Positions 17,619 to 27,234 of a stretch of DNA of 42,192 nucleotides are shown piece by piece. Every line of letters starts with the position of its first letter. The stretch's first letter is position 1. The stretch covers positions 1-42,192 of the forward strand of contig JAKOZI010000052.1 in assembly GCA_029780075.1 (NCBI GenBank), given 5' to 3'. A model generated the notes under the pieces. It was given only the letters and a program-made list of their open reading frames with translations, had not been told where the DNA came from and did not search any database. The translations under genes were made by a program, and so were the position numbers. The DNA comes from Pseudomonadota bacterium. Lineage in GTDB: Bacteria; Pseudomonadota; Gammaproteobacteria; Burkholderiales; Rhodocyclaceae.

Positions 17619-19067
17619 ATGGCTACAGCGTACAAGACTCCAGGCGTTTACATCGAGGAAATTCCAAAATTCCCGCCGTCCATTGCCCCGGTTGCGACCG
17701 CGATTCCAGCGTTCATCGGCTATACCCGGAAGGCCGAGAACCGCACGGCAGCAGATCTGCACCTGAAGCCGACGCGCATCTCGTCGATGATCGAGTATGA
17801 AAAATACTTTGGCGGCGCACAATCCGAGGAGGCCATCAGCGTGACGGTCACCCTAACCCAGGTGAACGGTGCGACGACGGATCAGCGGGCCGTGGCCATC
17901 CTGAGCGAAGCAGCGCGTTCAAAACACATCATGTTTTACGCGCTGCAAGTGTATTTCGCCAATGGTGGTGGTCCGTGTTATGTCGTTTCGGTCAACCCTT
18001 ATACGGCGTTGCCGGGGACTCCCCTGCTTGCCGACCTGACGGCGGGTCTGAATACGCTGGTCAAGGCCGACGAACCCACCTTGATCGTGTTTCCGGAAGC
18101 ACAGTCCCTGTCGATCGCCGATTTCAGGGCGCTGCACGACGCCGCGTTGCAACAGTGCGCCGACCTGCAGGACCGCTTTGTGATCATGGACGTCCATGGG
18201 GGCGTGGATGGCGTCACCCCGATTTCCCTCTCCGACCCGGATGCAAATCTGCTGACTGCGATCGGCAATTTCAGGGACGCCGGTATCGGTACGAACAACC
18301 TCAAATATGGTGCGGCCTACGCGCCAAACGTCGAAACCGTGCTCGACCTCGCGTATGACGAATCCAGCACCGACGTCAGCGTCGTCACCAATGGCGTCGC
18401 GGCCGCGGCAGTGGCGCTGAACACCTTGAATGGCACGCAGAATCAGGTCTATGAACTGGCCAAGACGGCGATCCGCGACTTCCCCTGCAAATTGCCGCCA
18501 TCGTCGGCGATCGCCGGGATCTTTGCTGCCGTCGATAACAGCCGCGGGGTCTGGAAAGCCCCCGCCAATGTCAGCGTGAACGCCGTCATCCAGCCAACGA
18601 TCCAGATGTCGAACAGGGATCAGGAAAGCATCAACGTTGACGTGACGGCAGGCAAGTCGGTGAACGCCATTCGTTCATTCACCGGCAAGGGTCCGCTGGT
18701 GTGGGGTGCGCGCACCCTTGCCGGCAATGACAACGAATGGCGCTATGTCAGCGTTCGGCGTTTTTTCATCTTTGTCGAGGAGTCGGTGAAGAAGGCCACC
18801 GAGCAGTTCGTGTTCGAGCCCAATGATGCCAACACCTGGGTCAAAATCCAGGCGATGATCGAAAATTTCCTGACCACCTTGTGGCGTCAGGGGGCTCTGC
18901 AGGGAGTCAAGCCGGAACACGCGTTTTACGTCGCTGTCGGCCTGGGCAAGACCATGACCGCGCTGGATCTTCTCGAAGGACGGCTGATTATCGAAATCGG
19001 CATGGCGGCGGTGCGGCCGGCCGAGTTCATCATCCTCAGATTCTCGCACAAGATGGCCGAGTCATGA
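17619..19067 (+). CDS. Contractile sheath protein (Pvc2/Afp2 family)
   Basis: A 482-residue phage-tail-sheath protein that forms the outer contractile helix of the particle. The N-terminal TPGVYIEEIPKFPPSI is the sheath signature; the C-terminus has the conserved block RQGALQGVKPEHAFYV followed by GRLIIEIGMAAVRPAEFI, the strands that knit neighbouring subunits. Middle blocks include RDFPCKLPPSSAIAG and WKAPANVSVN. Afp and PVC encode three sheath paralogues, whereas only one is present here. The first ATG of the open frame (17610, ATATTC context) adds three residues; 17619 gives the family start MATAYKTPG. Confidence 0.95.
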   Translation: MATAYKTPGVYIEEIPKFPPSIAPVATAIPAFIGYTRKAENRTAADLHLKPTRISSMIEYEKYFGGAQSEEAISVTVTLTQVNGATTDQRAVAILSEAARSKHIMFYALQVYFANGGGPCYVVSVNPYTALPGTPLLADLTAGLNTLVKADEPTLIVFPEAQSLSIADFRALHDAALQQCADLQDRFVIMDVHGGVDGVTPISLSDPDANLLTAIGNFRDAGIGTNNLKYGAAYAPNVETVLDLAYDESSTDVSVVTNGVAAAAVALNTLNGTQNQVYELAKTAIRDFPCKLPPSSAIAGIFAAVDNSRGVWKAPANVSVNAVIQPTIQMSNRDQESINVDVTAGKSVNAIRSFTGKGPLVWGARTLAGNDNEWRYVSVRRFFIFVEESVKKATEQFVFEPNDANTWVKIQAMIENFLTTLWRQGALQGVKPEHAFYVAVGLGKTMTALDLLEGRLIIEIGMAAVRPAEFIILRFSHKMAES

Positions 19068-19135
19068 TGTTTGGCCGAGAGATCGGGTCCTAACGTTCGA
19101 CAGTCGTCAGTATTCAACTTTCCAGGATTACCATC

Positions 19136-19573
19136 ATGGCACAAGAATATCCGATTCCCCGCTTCCATTTCCAGGTCGATTGGGGTGGCGCGAAAATAAG
19201 TTTCACCGAGGTCACGGGCCTGGTCATGGAACGAGAAAAAATCGAGTATCGACATAGCGACAGCAAGGATTTCAACAAGATCGCCATGCCCGGTCTGATC
19301 AAGAACAACAATATCACCCTCAAACGTGGCAAGTTCGAAGGGGATTTCGATTATAACAAGTGGCTGGAAGACATCGCCAATGAACGCGTCGACGGCCGCC
19401 GTGACGTGGTCATCCGACTGCTCAATGAAAAACATACGCCGGTCGCGGCGTGGGCGGCAACGCGTTGTTTTCCCGTCAAGATAACCGCTCCTGACCTGAA
19501 GTCGGATGCCAATGAGATCGCCGTGGAGAGTATCGAAATCGCGCACGAAGGTCTCAAGCTGATGAAGATCTGA
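19136..19573 (+). CDS. Tail tube protein, T4 gp19-like (Pvc1/Afp1 family)
   Basis: A 145-residue tube subunit that stacks as hexamers inside the sheath and carries cargo. The typical run is PRFHFQVDWGG, FTEVTGLVMERE and LIKNNNITLKRGKFEGD near the middle, ending in IEIAHEGLKLMKI. AGGA lies about 12 bases before the ATG. It is one of two tube-type genes in tandem, the second 15 bases downstream. The sequence here is AT-rich for the window. Confidence 0.93.
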   Translation: MAQEYPIPRFHFQVDWGGAKISFTEVTGLVMEREKIEYRHSDSKDFNKIAMPGLIKNNNITLKRGKFEGDFDYNKWLEDIANERVDGRRDVVIRLLNEKHTPVAAWAATRCFPVKITAPDLKSDANEIAVESIEIAHEGLKLMKI

Positions 19574-19588
19574 CGGGGTCGGCGCCAC

Positions 19589-20026
19589 ATGGCTGATTAT
19601 TACCCGCCGTGGGGGTTCTACTACAAAGTGGAGTTCGGCATCAGCAAGGATGCCAACGATGCCCGGTTTCAGTCGGTTTCCGGTTTATCGGTCGAATACG
19701 ATTACGAGAGCTTAAAGGAAGGTGGCGAAAACCGCTTCGAGCACAAGTTGCCGGTGCGCACCAAGTATGCCGACATGGTGTTGAAGCGGGGCATGCTGAG
19801 TGATTCTTCGGTGATCAAATGGTTCCTGGATGCGTTCCGCGATCGGCAGTTCACTCCGGCAGATATTAATGTCGTCCTGATGAACGAACAGGGTCAGCCC
19901 TTGCGAACGTGGAAGATTGCGCATGCGATCCCCAAGAAGTGGCTGGTGAGTGACCTGAATGCGAACGAAAGCAGCGTCGTGATTGAGACCATGGAACTGA
20001 CCTACCGCTATTTCACTGTCCAATGA
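19589..20026 (+). CDS. Second tail tube protein, gp19-like (Pvc5/Afp5 family)
   Basis: A 145-residue paralogue of the tube subunit: WGFYYKVEFGISKDANDARFQSVSGLSVEYDYE is the family's N-terminal half (quoted here in part: YYKVEF and SVSGLSVEYD), then RTKYADMVLKRGML and the C-terminal ETMELTYRYFTV. In PVC the Pvc5 subunit forms the tube layer joining the baseplate to the Pvc1 tube; the same role is inferred here from order and family. It lies between the main tube gene and the DUF5908 gene. Confidence 0.9.
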   Translation: MADYYPPWGFYYKVEFGISKDANDARFQSVSGLSVEYDYESLKEGGENRFEHKLPVRTKYADMVLKRGMLSDSSVIKWFLDAFRDRQFTPADINVVLMNEQGQPLRTWKIAHAIPKKWLVSDLNANESSVVIETMELTYRYFTVQ

Positions 20027-20114
20027 GTCCATCCGCTTGTGGCGAGGTTGACGCGCGGCGAAATCGCTTACTCGACCCACCGGTGCTGCCCGTTTTTTGG
20101 AAAGCTGTGAGCTG

Positions 20115-20294
20115 ATGCCCATCGAAATCAAGGAGTTGCATATCTCGATTGCGGTGAATGGGCAGCCCGGCGTCGCAGGGCAGACCACGCCGTTAGTTGA
20201 TGCACAAGGCGTAGGCGGGGCCGACCGGGAGGCCCTGGTGGCCGAGTGTGTGGAACAGGTGTTACAGATCCTCAGAAACAAGGGCGAAAGATAA
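20115..20294 (+). CDS. DUF5908 small eCIS protein (Pvc6/Afp6 position)
   Basis: A 59-residue protein starting MPIEIKELHISIAVN, the DUF5908 signature, followed by a Gly-rich stretch and the helix LVAECVEQVLQILRNKGER. Small proteins of this kind lie between the tube and LysM-adaptor genes in most eCIS clusters (Pvc6); their job is not established. Its stop TAA overlaps the next ATG by one base (TAATG), indicating coupling. The ATG at 20097 is rejected because it adds six residues before the conserved start. Confidence 0.88.
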   Translation: MPIEIKELHISIAVNGQPGVAGQTTPLVDAQGVGGADREALVAECVEQVLQILRNKGER

Positions 20295-20998
20295 TGGCGG
20301 AATCCGGCAAACTTGAAAAGATGCTCATTCTGGCGTTTTCCGATTCCCGGAAAGCGGAGAGCGGCGGTCTGGCCGAAGCGGACGATTCTTTCGAAGCGCT
20401 GATCAATCCCGAGAGTTACACGCAGGAGTACAAGCTCAAATTCTCCGAATCCGGGCAAGGCCAGGGTACCAGCGGCAAGCAGTTGAAGTACGAGTATACC
20501 CAGCCCGAGGAGATGATTTTCGAGTTTCTTTTCGACAACACCGGAATCATTGACGGAAAACCACGTGACTCGGTTGCCGACGATCTGAAGCTGTTCAAGC
20601 AGGTGTTGATAGAATACAAGGGAGATTCGCATGAACCACGCCACTTCAAACTGGTGTGGGGACAGAACTCCATTTTCAAGGGACGTGTCACCGAAGTCAG
20701 CATCACCTACAAGATGTTCAAGAGTGACGGAACGCCAATACGCGCAGTTGCCAAAGTGAAGTTCAAAAGCAGTATCGAGGAACAAAAGCGTGCGGCCAGG
20801 GAGAACAAGAGTTCACCGGACCTGACACACGTTCGCCGGGTCAGGAGGGGGGATACGCTGCCGCAGCTGTGTTATCGGATCTACGGTGACCCCGGATATT
20901 ACATCCAGGTGGCTGAATTCAACGCACTCGAGAATTTTCGCGCACTCAGGCCGGGCAGTGACCTGATCTTTCCACCGCTGGAAAAGGCGACGCGTTGA
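20294..20998 (+). CDS. LysM-domain tube/baseplate adaptor (Pvc7/Afp7 family)
   Basis: A 234-residue protein. The N-terminal CIS-tube domain has MLILAFSDSRKAES and FEALINPESYTQEYKLKFSE, with FLFDNTGIID in the middle. A LysM domain follows at about 179-228 (RRGDTLPQLCYRIYGDPGYY, then NALENFRALRPGSDLIFPP). Like T4 gp53 and Pvc7, it would clip around the hub and hold the wedge proteins to it. The upstream ATG of the open frame lies inside DUF5908 and is rejected. The next gene starts 1 base after its stop. Confidence 0.93.
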   Translation: MAESGKLEKMLILAFSDSRKAESGGLAEADDSFEALINPESYTQEYKLKFSESGQGQGTSGKQLKYEYTQPEEMIFEFLFDNTGIIDGKPRDSVADDLKLFKQVLIEYKGDSHEPRHFKLVWGQNSIFKGRVTEVSITYKMFKSDGTPIRAVAKVKFKSSIEEQKRAARENKSSPDLTHVRRVRRGDTLPQLCYRIYGDPGYYIQVAEFNALENFRALRPGSDLIFPPLEKATR

Positions 20999-20999
20999 G

Positions 21000-22766
21000 G
21001 TGAGCAACGAATCCACCATTCCCACGCCGGCGACGCCTGATGTCTGCACGTTAACGGTCCTGGTTGAGGGGCAAGAGATCAGCAGTGAGTTTCACGTCCT
21101 GTCGCTTTCGATCAGCCGCGAATTGAACCGGATTCCGGCCGCAACGCTGCAGATTCAGGATGGCGATGCGGCCAAGGGGACATTCGCGGTCAGCGATACG
21201 GACAGCTTCGTGCCGGGGAAAAGAATTGAAGTCCAGTTGGGGTATCGCTCGAACAACGAAACGGTATTCAAGGGAATCGTCGTCAAACAGGCGATCAGGA
21301 TACGCAAGGGTGGCAATGTGTTGACTGTCGAATGCCGGCATGATGCGGTGAGGATGACCAGCGGGGCCAGGAGCCGATATTTTGTCGACCAGAAAGACAG
21401 CGATGTCATGGAGGAGGTGCTCGGCCTTTACGGGTTGCAGAAATCCGTCGAGTCGACCCTCCCCGACCTGAAGGAAGTGGTGCAGTATGACACCAGCGAC
21501 TGGGATTTCCTGCTTTGTCGGGCCGAGGCGAATGGCCAGGTCGTGCTGGTGGAAGATGACAAGGTCAGCGTCGGCAAACCGCTGACGGCGTCCACGGCCG
21601 TGCTGAAGATTGCTTATGGCGCGACGCTACTCGAACTGGACGCGGAAATCGACGCCAGATGGCAAAGCAAAGGCATTACCGCGAGTAGCTGGAATGCCAG
21701 CGACCAAGTGGTAATCAGCGCCGACGCGAAAGAGCCGAAGGCGATGCGCAGCGGCAATCTCGCGGCCGCCGACCTGGCCACCGTGGCCGGCAGCGACCCG
21801 CAGGAGCTCAGGCACGGCGGCAAACTCGGCGAGCCCGAACTGCAGGCGTGGGCCGATGCCCGGCTGCTGCGTGAGCGTTTGGCGAAAGTGCGTGGCCGCG
21901 CCACCTTTCAGGGTTTCTCCGGTGTCGCGCCGGGCAGGATCGTCGAGATCACCGGAATTGGCGCGCGGTTTGCCGGTGAAATGTACGTTTCCGGCGTTCG
22001 CCATCGCCTGTCCGGCGGCAACTGGGAAACCGACGTCCAATTCGGTTTGAGCACCGAATGCTTTGCCGAAACCTACAATCTCCGTCCCCTCCCGGCGGCC
22101 GGCTTGTTGCCGGCCGTCTGCGGGCTGCAGGTCGGCGTCGTTACGGCGCTGGAGAACGACCCTGCGGGGGAAGACCGGATCAAGGTCCGCATGCCGCTGA
22201 TCAGCAGCAGCGAGGACGGCATCTGGGCACGCCTCGTCACGCTCGACGCGGGCAAGCAGCGGGGCACGTATTTTCGGCCGGAAATCGGTGACGAAGTGGT
22301 CGTCGGATTTCTGAATGACGACCCACGTCACCCGGTGGTACTCGGAATGTGTCATAGCAGCGCCAAACCTGCTCCCGAAGCCGCCAAGGATGACAACCAC
22401 CTCAAGGGGTACGTCAGTCGCGAGAAACTGCGTCTGAACTTTGATGACCAGAAGAAGATCATCGGCCTGGAAACACCGGGAGGCAACAAGCTTACCCTCT
22501 CCGATGATGCCAAAGGGATATCCCTGGAAGACCAGAATGGCAACCGGATTACCCTGGACGACAGCGGCATCACGATCGAGAGTGTCAAGGATCTTTCCGT
22601 CAAGGCCAGCAAGGATCTGAAGTTGCAGGGCACCAACACGGAGCTCAAGGCGACGGCGGCCTTCAAGGCGTCGGGCAGCAGCAGCGCCGAGATCTCGAGC
22701 CCGAGCACGAGCATCAAAGGCAGTGCCACGACGGTCATACAGGGTGGCATGGTGCAGATCAACTAG
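21000..22766 (+). CDS. VgrG-like spike/hub protein (Pvc8/Afp8 family)
   Basis: A 588-residue central spike. The N-terminal half holds the gp27-like hub (LSISRELNRIPAATLQIQDG, DTSDWDFLLCRAEANGQVV), then the gp5-like OB fold (VGVVTALENDPAGEDRIKVR, GDEVVVGFLNDDPRHPVVLG). The C-terminal part is a repeated beta-helix needle (GNKLTLSDDAKGISL, GNRITLDDSGITIES) ending QGGMVQIN. The start is a GTG overlapping the adaptor's stop region. No C-terminal effector extension is present, so the sharp tip would be the PAAR protein encoded next. Confidence 0.95.
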   Translation: MSNESTIPTPATPDVCTLTVLVEGQEISSEFHVLSLSISRELNRIPAATLQIQDGDAAKGTFAVSDTDSFVPGKRIEVQLGYRSNNETVFKGIVVKQAIRIRKGGNVLTVECRHDAVRMTSGARSRYFVDQKDSDVMEEVLGLYGLQKSVESTLPDLKEVVQYDTSDWDFLLCRAEANGQVVLVEDDKVSVGKPLTASTAVLKIAYGATLLELDAEIDARWQSKGITASSWNASDQVVISADAKEPKAMRSGNLAAADLATVAGSDPQELRHGGKLGEPELQAWADARLLRERLAKVRGRATFQGFSGVAPGRIVEITGIGARFAGEMYVSGVRHRLSGGNWETDVQFGLSTECFAETYNLRPLPAAGLLPAVCGLQVGVVTALENDPAGEDRIKVRMPLISSSEDGIWARLVTLDAGKQRGTYFRPEIGDEVVVGFLNDDPRHPVVLGMCHSSAKPAPEAAKDDNHLKGYVSREKLRLNFDDQKKIIGLETPGGNKLTLSDDAKGISLEDQNGNRITLDDSGITIESVKDLSVKASKDLKLQGTNTELKATAAFKASGSSSAEISSPSTSIKGSATTVIQGGMVQIN

Positions 22767-22863
22767 CCATCGCGGCGTCGGGAGTCGTCGGCTGGCGTGT
22801 TGCCGGGCCGCGCGTTTTCCAACTGGAGTACTGGCAGAAAGTATCGGCAAAGGAAAGCAGAAC

Positions 22864-23133
22864 ATGCCTGCAGCAGCCCGGATTACCGACATGATCGTCA
22901 GCACGGCGACGCTTGGTGTCCCCGTCCCGATCATTCCGCCCGGCGCCCCGACGGTGTTGATCGGAGGCTTGCCAGCGGCACGCCTGGGAGATTCCTGCGG
23001 TGCCGATGTCATCATCAAGGGGTCGGCGACGGTTCTCATCGGTGGCATGCCGGCCGCCCGGGTGGGCGACCCGACGGCTGGCGGCGGGGCTGTCATGCCT
23101 CCCGGCGCCCTGCAGGTCAACATTGGGGGGTGA
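22864..23133 (+). CDS. PAAR-domain spike tip protein (Pvc10/Afp10 position)
   Basis: An 89-residue PAAR protein that caps the VgrG-like needle. Two matching half-repeats, VLIGGLPAARLGD and VLIGGMPAARVGD, with GAP/GAV Pro-Pro-Gly turns, form the cone. It has no toxin extension. A 97-base gap separates it from the spike gene, and the gp25 gene begins 6 bases after its stop. ATG 22864 gives the typical start MPAAARITD; the longer open frame is overlap with the spike gene. Confidence 0.95.
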   Translation: MPAAARITDMIVSTATLGVPVPIIPPGAPTVLIGGLPAARLGDSCGADVIIKGSATVLIGGMPAARVGDPTAGGGAVMPPGALQVNIGG

Positions 23134-23139
23134 GCAGCG

Positions 23140-23583
23140 ATGAAGCAGGACTTTCTCGGTCGTGGCTGGTCTTTCCCGCCTGAATTTGTGGCCGACACGG
23201 CGGCAGTAGAAATGCTCGAGGAGGAGGCCGACATAGCCTCCAGCCTCGAAATTCTGCTCAGCACGGCGCAAGGCGAACGCCTTCTGCAGCCTTTGTACGG
23301 TTGCAACCTGGACGAACTGCTATTCGAATCGCTGGATACCCGCATGAAGACGCTGATGGCCGACAAGGTCGAGTCCGCGATCCTCTACAACGAACCGCGC
23401 ATCAGCCTGGAGAGGGTCAAGCTGGACGACAGTCAGGAGTTGCAGGGACTGGTGTTGATCGAGGTGGTCTACCGGGTGAAGTCGACCAATTCCCGTTTCA
23501 ACTTTGTCTACCCGTATTACAAACTGGAGGGCACCGATATCAACCTCTCGACCACCGTCAACCTCCTGCCGGACACCGCCTGA
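23140..23583 (+). CDS. Baseplate wedge protein, GPW/gp25 family (Pvc9/Afp9)
   Basis: A 147-residue gp25-like lysozyme-related wedge protein that starts sheath assembly at the baseplate. The family block EILLSTAQGERLLQPLYGCN is followed by LLFESLDTRMKTLM and the C-terminal IEVVYRVKSTNSRFNFVYPYY. In T4-like systems the EPR-type motif is a landmark, and here NEPRISLERV carries it. The J protein gene starts 3 bases after its stop. Confidence 0.94.
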   Translation: MKQDFLGRGWSFPPEFVADTAAVEMLEEEADIASSLEILLSTAQGERLLQPLYGCNLDELLFESLDTRMKTLMADKVESAILYNEPRISLERVKLDDSQELQGLVLIEVVYRVKSTNSRFNFVYPYYKLEGTDINLSTTVNLLPDTA

Positions 23584-23586
23584 ATC

Positions 23587-26500
23587 ATGGCCACCTCGAC
23601 CGATTGCCAGCAGAACCAGGATCCCCTCAAACTGATCCGCGAAGGGACGAGCCAGAACCAACGGCTGCCGGTCGCGCTGGATCCGGGCTATGCGCCGGTG
23701 GACGGGCGGACGACGGCACACGGCATGGTCTTCGCCGACAGTTATGCTGCCTTGCTGAAGTATTTTGACGCGACGAATTCCGAGGCTGGCGACTGGACGG
23801 CGTTTTTTGGCAACGACGTATCGGTCCGACTGGCGGTCGTCGCCGTCGAGGATACCGATGCCTACAAGCGCAACATCAAGTCGTATCTCGACTATCTGGA
23901 CGACCGCCAGAACCGGAACGAAGGCGAGCAGTTAAGGAACCACCTGGGCTTCCTCTACAGCAGCCTGGGCACGCTGGCCCGGCAACTGGATCTCCTCAAG
24001 GAGGCCTTGCCAGCCGACATCGCCCTCAAAAGTACCCTGCAAAACCTGATCAAGAGTCAATTGGCTCCGGCATTCAGGCGCTTGATGGCGTATTACAAGG
24101 CGGGTAACAGTCTGGCCCTGGTCAATTCGGTGGCGCCGTCACCGGAGACCGCGATCCTGCGCGCCCCGGTGACGACATTCGCGGCGGTTCTCACTGCCGG
24201 CCTGTCTACGGACTGGAGCGCCGGTCGTCCATGGGAGACCTATGTGGCCACAGTGCTTGCAGACCCTGCGGTCTACGGTGACGCAGCGGCGGATGTCTTC
24301 GTGCGCATCAATCATTGCGCGACGCATGCGCTTTTCAAATCGATTTTCGAGCAGTTCCTGAAGGTGTTTGCCCGTACCGTCAGTGAAGCCGCGCTGGCAC
24401 TGGAAGGTACCCTGAACAATTGGGACCGACACCAACCCCACTATGCATTGTTCCTGGCTTTCCTCCGTCTGTTGGAGTACCTGCGGGCGGACATCAACAC
24501 CTTGACCAGACGGCATCTGGATTTCTATTACCGGGAGATCCTCCGCCTCCAGGAGAAACCTTCGGAAGCCGCGCACGCGCACCTTCTGGTGGAACTGGCC
24601 AAACATGTCGGCAACCATCAGATCCAGGCAGGAGAGTTGTTCAAGGCCGGCAAGGACGAACTCGGGCGCGACGTCTTCTTTGCCAACGACAGGACTTTCG
24701 TCGCCAACCAGGCGCAGGTCGCCTCGTTGAGGACGGTCTATCGCCATGCTGGGGAGGCGGTGTCAGGACAATCCGCAGCATTGAATGACGCAGGTCGTCT
24801 GTTTGCTTCGCCGGTGGCCGATTCGGACGATGGTCTCGGAGCAGCGCTCCCGCAGGCGGACCTGTCATGGCATCCGTTCTTCAACAAGCGGTATGTGGAT
24901 GGCGCACTCGGCGACATTCGCATGCCGAAAGCAGAGGTGGGTTTCGCCATTGCCTCACATTACCTGTTGCTGGCCGAGGGCAGCCGCACCATTACGATCG
25001 ATTTCACGGTAGACGGCAACCTCTCGGGTTTCAGTGGCCAGCCTGGCGACGTGAGCTGCCTGCTCACTTCGGAGAAGGAATGGCATGCAGTGGAAGCCGG
25101 CAAGCTGAGCATCGCCAGACTTGCCGACGACAAATTGCGCTTGCAGGCCGAACTGAACGGAGAGTTCCCGGCGGTGAGATCGTACTCGGCGAAAGCACAC
25201 GGCTACGGCCTGGCGACCAATCTGCCGGTGATCCTCGTCAAGCTCCAGCACCGCGGCAACGCCTACCTCTATGCGCAGCTACAGGACCTGGTGCTGAAGC
25301 AGATCGATCTGACGGTCACTGTCTCGGGTCTCAGGACACTTACGGTGTCCAACGATTTCGGTCCGGTCGACTCATCGAAGCCCTTCCAGCCTTTTGGAGC
25401 CTCGCCTGCGGCGGGTAACGCCTTGATCGTGGGATCGCGAGAGGTCTTCCAGAAAACACTGACCGCGGCGTCGCTGGATCTGAACTGGCTGGCGACACCG
25501 CTGTTGTATCCCGCCGGCGATCCGCTGCCGAGCGTCAGCTTCTTCTTCCTGAACAACGGCTTGTGGGTGGACTCGGGCATTGACCCGGTAACCGTCGATG
25601 CAACGTCAGTGCCGTTCTCGAACAACCTGGGCCTGCCGACCGTCGACGCGCCGGATTTCGCCACCAACGAGTTCTACAGTACCGCCTCGCGACATGGCTT
25701 CGCCAAACTCGAGTTGTCGGGTGATTTCGGCCAGGACGCCTACCAGACTGCGCTGTTGCGTTACCTGCGCAAGGAGAGTGGTGCGACGGACCCCGGCAAG
25801 CAGCCGCTCGGGCCGACCATGAGCCGTCTTGCCATGAGCTACACGGCGAGTCAGCGAATCGATTTTGCCGCAGGTGCAGCTTCCGGCAAGGCACAGTACT
25901 TTCACCTCGCGCCTTTTGGCCAGGTCGAGCAGCCTGCCCATACCGACGCCCTGGTGTACCTGTTGCCGCGTTTTGCCTTTCAGCACGATAACCGGATCAG
26001 ACTCAGCGAGGCCGAATTCTATGTTGGCATCACGGGACTCGCGCCGCCGCAGAATCTTGCCCTGCTGTTTGAAGTCGCCGATGGTACGGCCAACCCTCTG
26101 GTCAAGAGACCGGTGGCATCGCCCCTGGTCTTCTGGAGCTACCTCAGCAACAATGTCTGGATCGACTTCCGCGAAGACGAGGTGCAGGATGGCAGCGGTG
26201 AATTGCTGAATTCGGGCATCATCACCTTCGCCGTGCCGGCACAGGCGACGAGCACGAACAGCCTGTTGCCGGCCGGGATGTTCTGGATACGGGCTGCGGT
26301 GCAGGAGAAAAGCGATGCCGTTTGCCGCTTGCGGATGGTTGCCGCACAGGCCGTGGCGGCAACATTCATCGACCACGGCAACTCGCCGCAGTTTGCGGCA
26401 AAGACCGTGGACGCGGGAACGATCCGCAAACTGGAGCAACCAACCGCCGCGGTGAAGTCGCTGGCGCAACCGTTCCCCTCGTTTGGCGGTCGCAGCGCTG

Positions 26501-27234
26501 AACTGCCGGAAGCCTTCTACGCACGCATCAGCGAGCGCCTGCGGCACAAGGATCGGGCGATCGCCTTGTGGGACTACGAACGCCTGATCCTCGAAGCCTT
26601 TCCGCAGATCTACAAGGTCAAGTGCCTGAACCACACGCAATACGAACCCAGCGACAGCGGCGAGGGGGTTTACCGCGAGATGGCTCCCGGCCATGTGACG
26701 ATCGTGACCATTCCCGACCTTCGCTTCAACAAGCTGCGCGATCCGTTGCGTCCCTATACCAGTCTGGCCCTCCTGGAGAAGATCGAAGCCTTTTTGCAAC
26801 AAAGGAATAGCTGCTTCACCCGGCTGCACGTCCGCAACCCGGAGTTTGAGGAGCTGCAGGTCGATTTCAGGGTTCGGCTCCGCGAAGGGTTCGATGAAAC
26901 GTACTACGCGAACCAACTGCGGCAGGCCATTACCCGTTTTCTTGCGCCGTGGGCATTCACGGGCAGCGGCAGCCCATCGTTCGGCGGCAGGATTTACAAG
27001 TCGGTGCTGATCAATTTTGTCGAAGAACAGCCTGGCGTCGATTATGTGACGGACTTCAAGCTTTTTCACAGGACGGTGCTCGGCAATCAGACGATCAGCG
27101 TGGAAAAGGACGAGGTGGCCGGATCCAAAGCGTTGTCGATTCTGGTTTCGGTGCCTGCCGAAAAACACCAGGTCGTGGTCATCAGGACCGCCGCGGCGAA
27201 CTCCCTCAACGAAACCTGTCCGTGTGACGCATGA
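23587..27234 (+). CDS. Baseplate J-like wedge protein (Pvc11/Afp11 family)
   Basis: A 1215-residue large baseplate component related to phage gpJ/T4 gp6. The N-terminal thousand residues form mixed domains with eCIS-type blocks (HLDFYYREILRLQ, AHLLVELAKHVGNHQIQAGE, NDRTFVANQAQVASLRTVY). The most conserved block lies at about 996 (DYERLILEAFPQIYKVKCLN), followed by GHVTIVTIPD and a J-like C-terminus. It would form the wedge ring with the next protein. Its TGA overlaps the next ATG by ATGA. The size is within the range for eCIS Pvc11 proteins. Confidence 0.93.
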   Translation: MATSTDCQQNQDPLKLIREGTSQNQRLPVALDPGYAPVDGRTTAHGMVFADSYAALLKYFDATNSEAGDWTAFFGNDVSVRLAVVAVEDTDAYKRNIKSYLDYLDDRQNRNEGEQLRNHLGFLYSSLGTLARQLDLLKEALPADIALKSTLQNLIKSQLAPAFRRLMAYYKAGNSLALVNSVAPSPETAILRAPVTTFAAVLTAGLSTDWSAGRPWETYVATVLADPAVYGDAAADVFVRINHCATHALFKSIFEQFLKVFARTVSEAALALEGTLNNWDRHQPHYALFLAFLRLLEYLRADINTLTRRHLDFYYREILRLQEKPSEAAHAHLLVELAKHVGNHQIQAGELFKAGKDELGRDVFFANDRTFVANQAQVASLRTVYRHAGEAVSGQSAALNDAGRLFASPVADSDDGLGAALPQADLSWHPFFNKRYVDGALGDIRMPKAEVGFAIASHYLLLAEGSRTITIDFTVDGNLSGFSGQPGDVSCLLTSEKEWHAVEAGKLSIARLADDKLRLQAELNGEFPAVRSYSAKAHGYGLATNLPVILVKLQHRGNAYLYAQLQDLVLKQIDLTVTVSGLRTLTVSNDFGPVDSSKPFQPFGASPAAGNALIVGSREVFQKTLTAASLDLNWLATPLLYPAGDPLPSVSFFFLNNGLWVDSGIDPVTVDATSVPFSNNLGLPTVDAPDFATNEFYSTASRHGFAKLELSGDFGQDAYQTALLRYLRKESGATDPGKQPLGPTMSRLAMSYTASQRIDFAAGAASGKAQYFHLAPFGQVEQPAHTDALVYLLPRFAFQHDNRIRLSEAEFYVGITGLAPPQNLALLFEVADGTANPLVKRPVASPLVFWSYLSNNVWIDFREDEVQDGSGELLNSGIITFAVPAQATSTNSLLPAGMFWIRAAVQEKSDAVCRLRMVAAQAVAATFIDHGNSPQFAAKTVDAGTIRKLEQPTAAVKSLAQPFPSFGGRSAELPEAFYARISERLRHKDRAIALWDYERLILEAFPQIYKVKCLNHTQYEPSDSGEGVYREMAPGHVTIVTIPDLRFNKLRDPLRPYTSLALLEKIEAFLQQRNSCFTRLHVRNPEFEELQVDFRVRLREGFDETYYANQLRQAITRFLAPWAFTGSGSPSFGGRIYKSVLINFVEEQPGVDYVTDFKLFHRTVLGNQTISVEKDEVAGSKALSILVSVPAEKHQVVVIRTAAANSLNETCPCDA

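Noticed and set aside
21627..23366. Long minus-strand open frame (579 codons) opposite the spike and PAAR genes
   Set aside because: It is the antisense shadow of strongly conserved spike and PAAR genes in GC-rich DNA; its translation has no family-like content.
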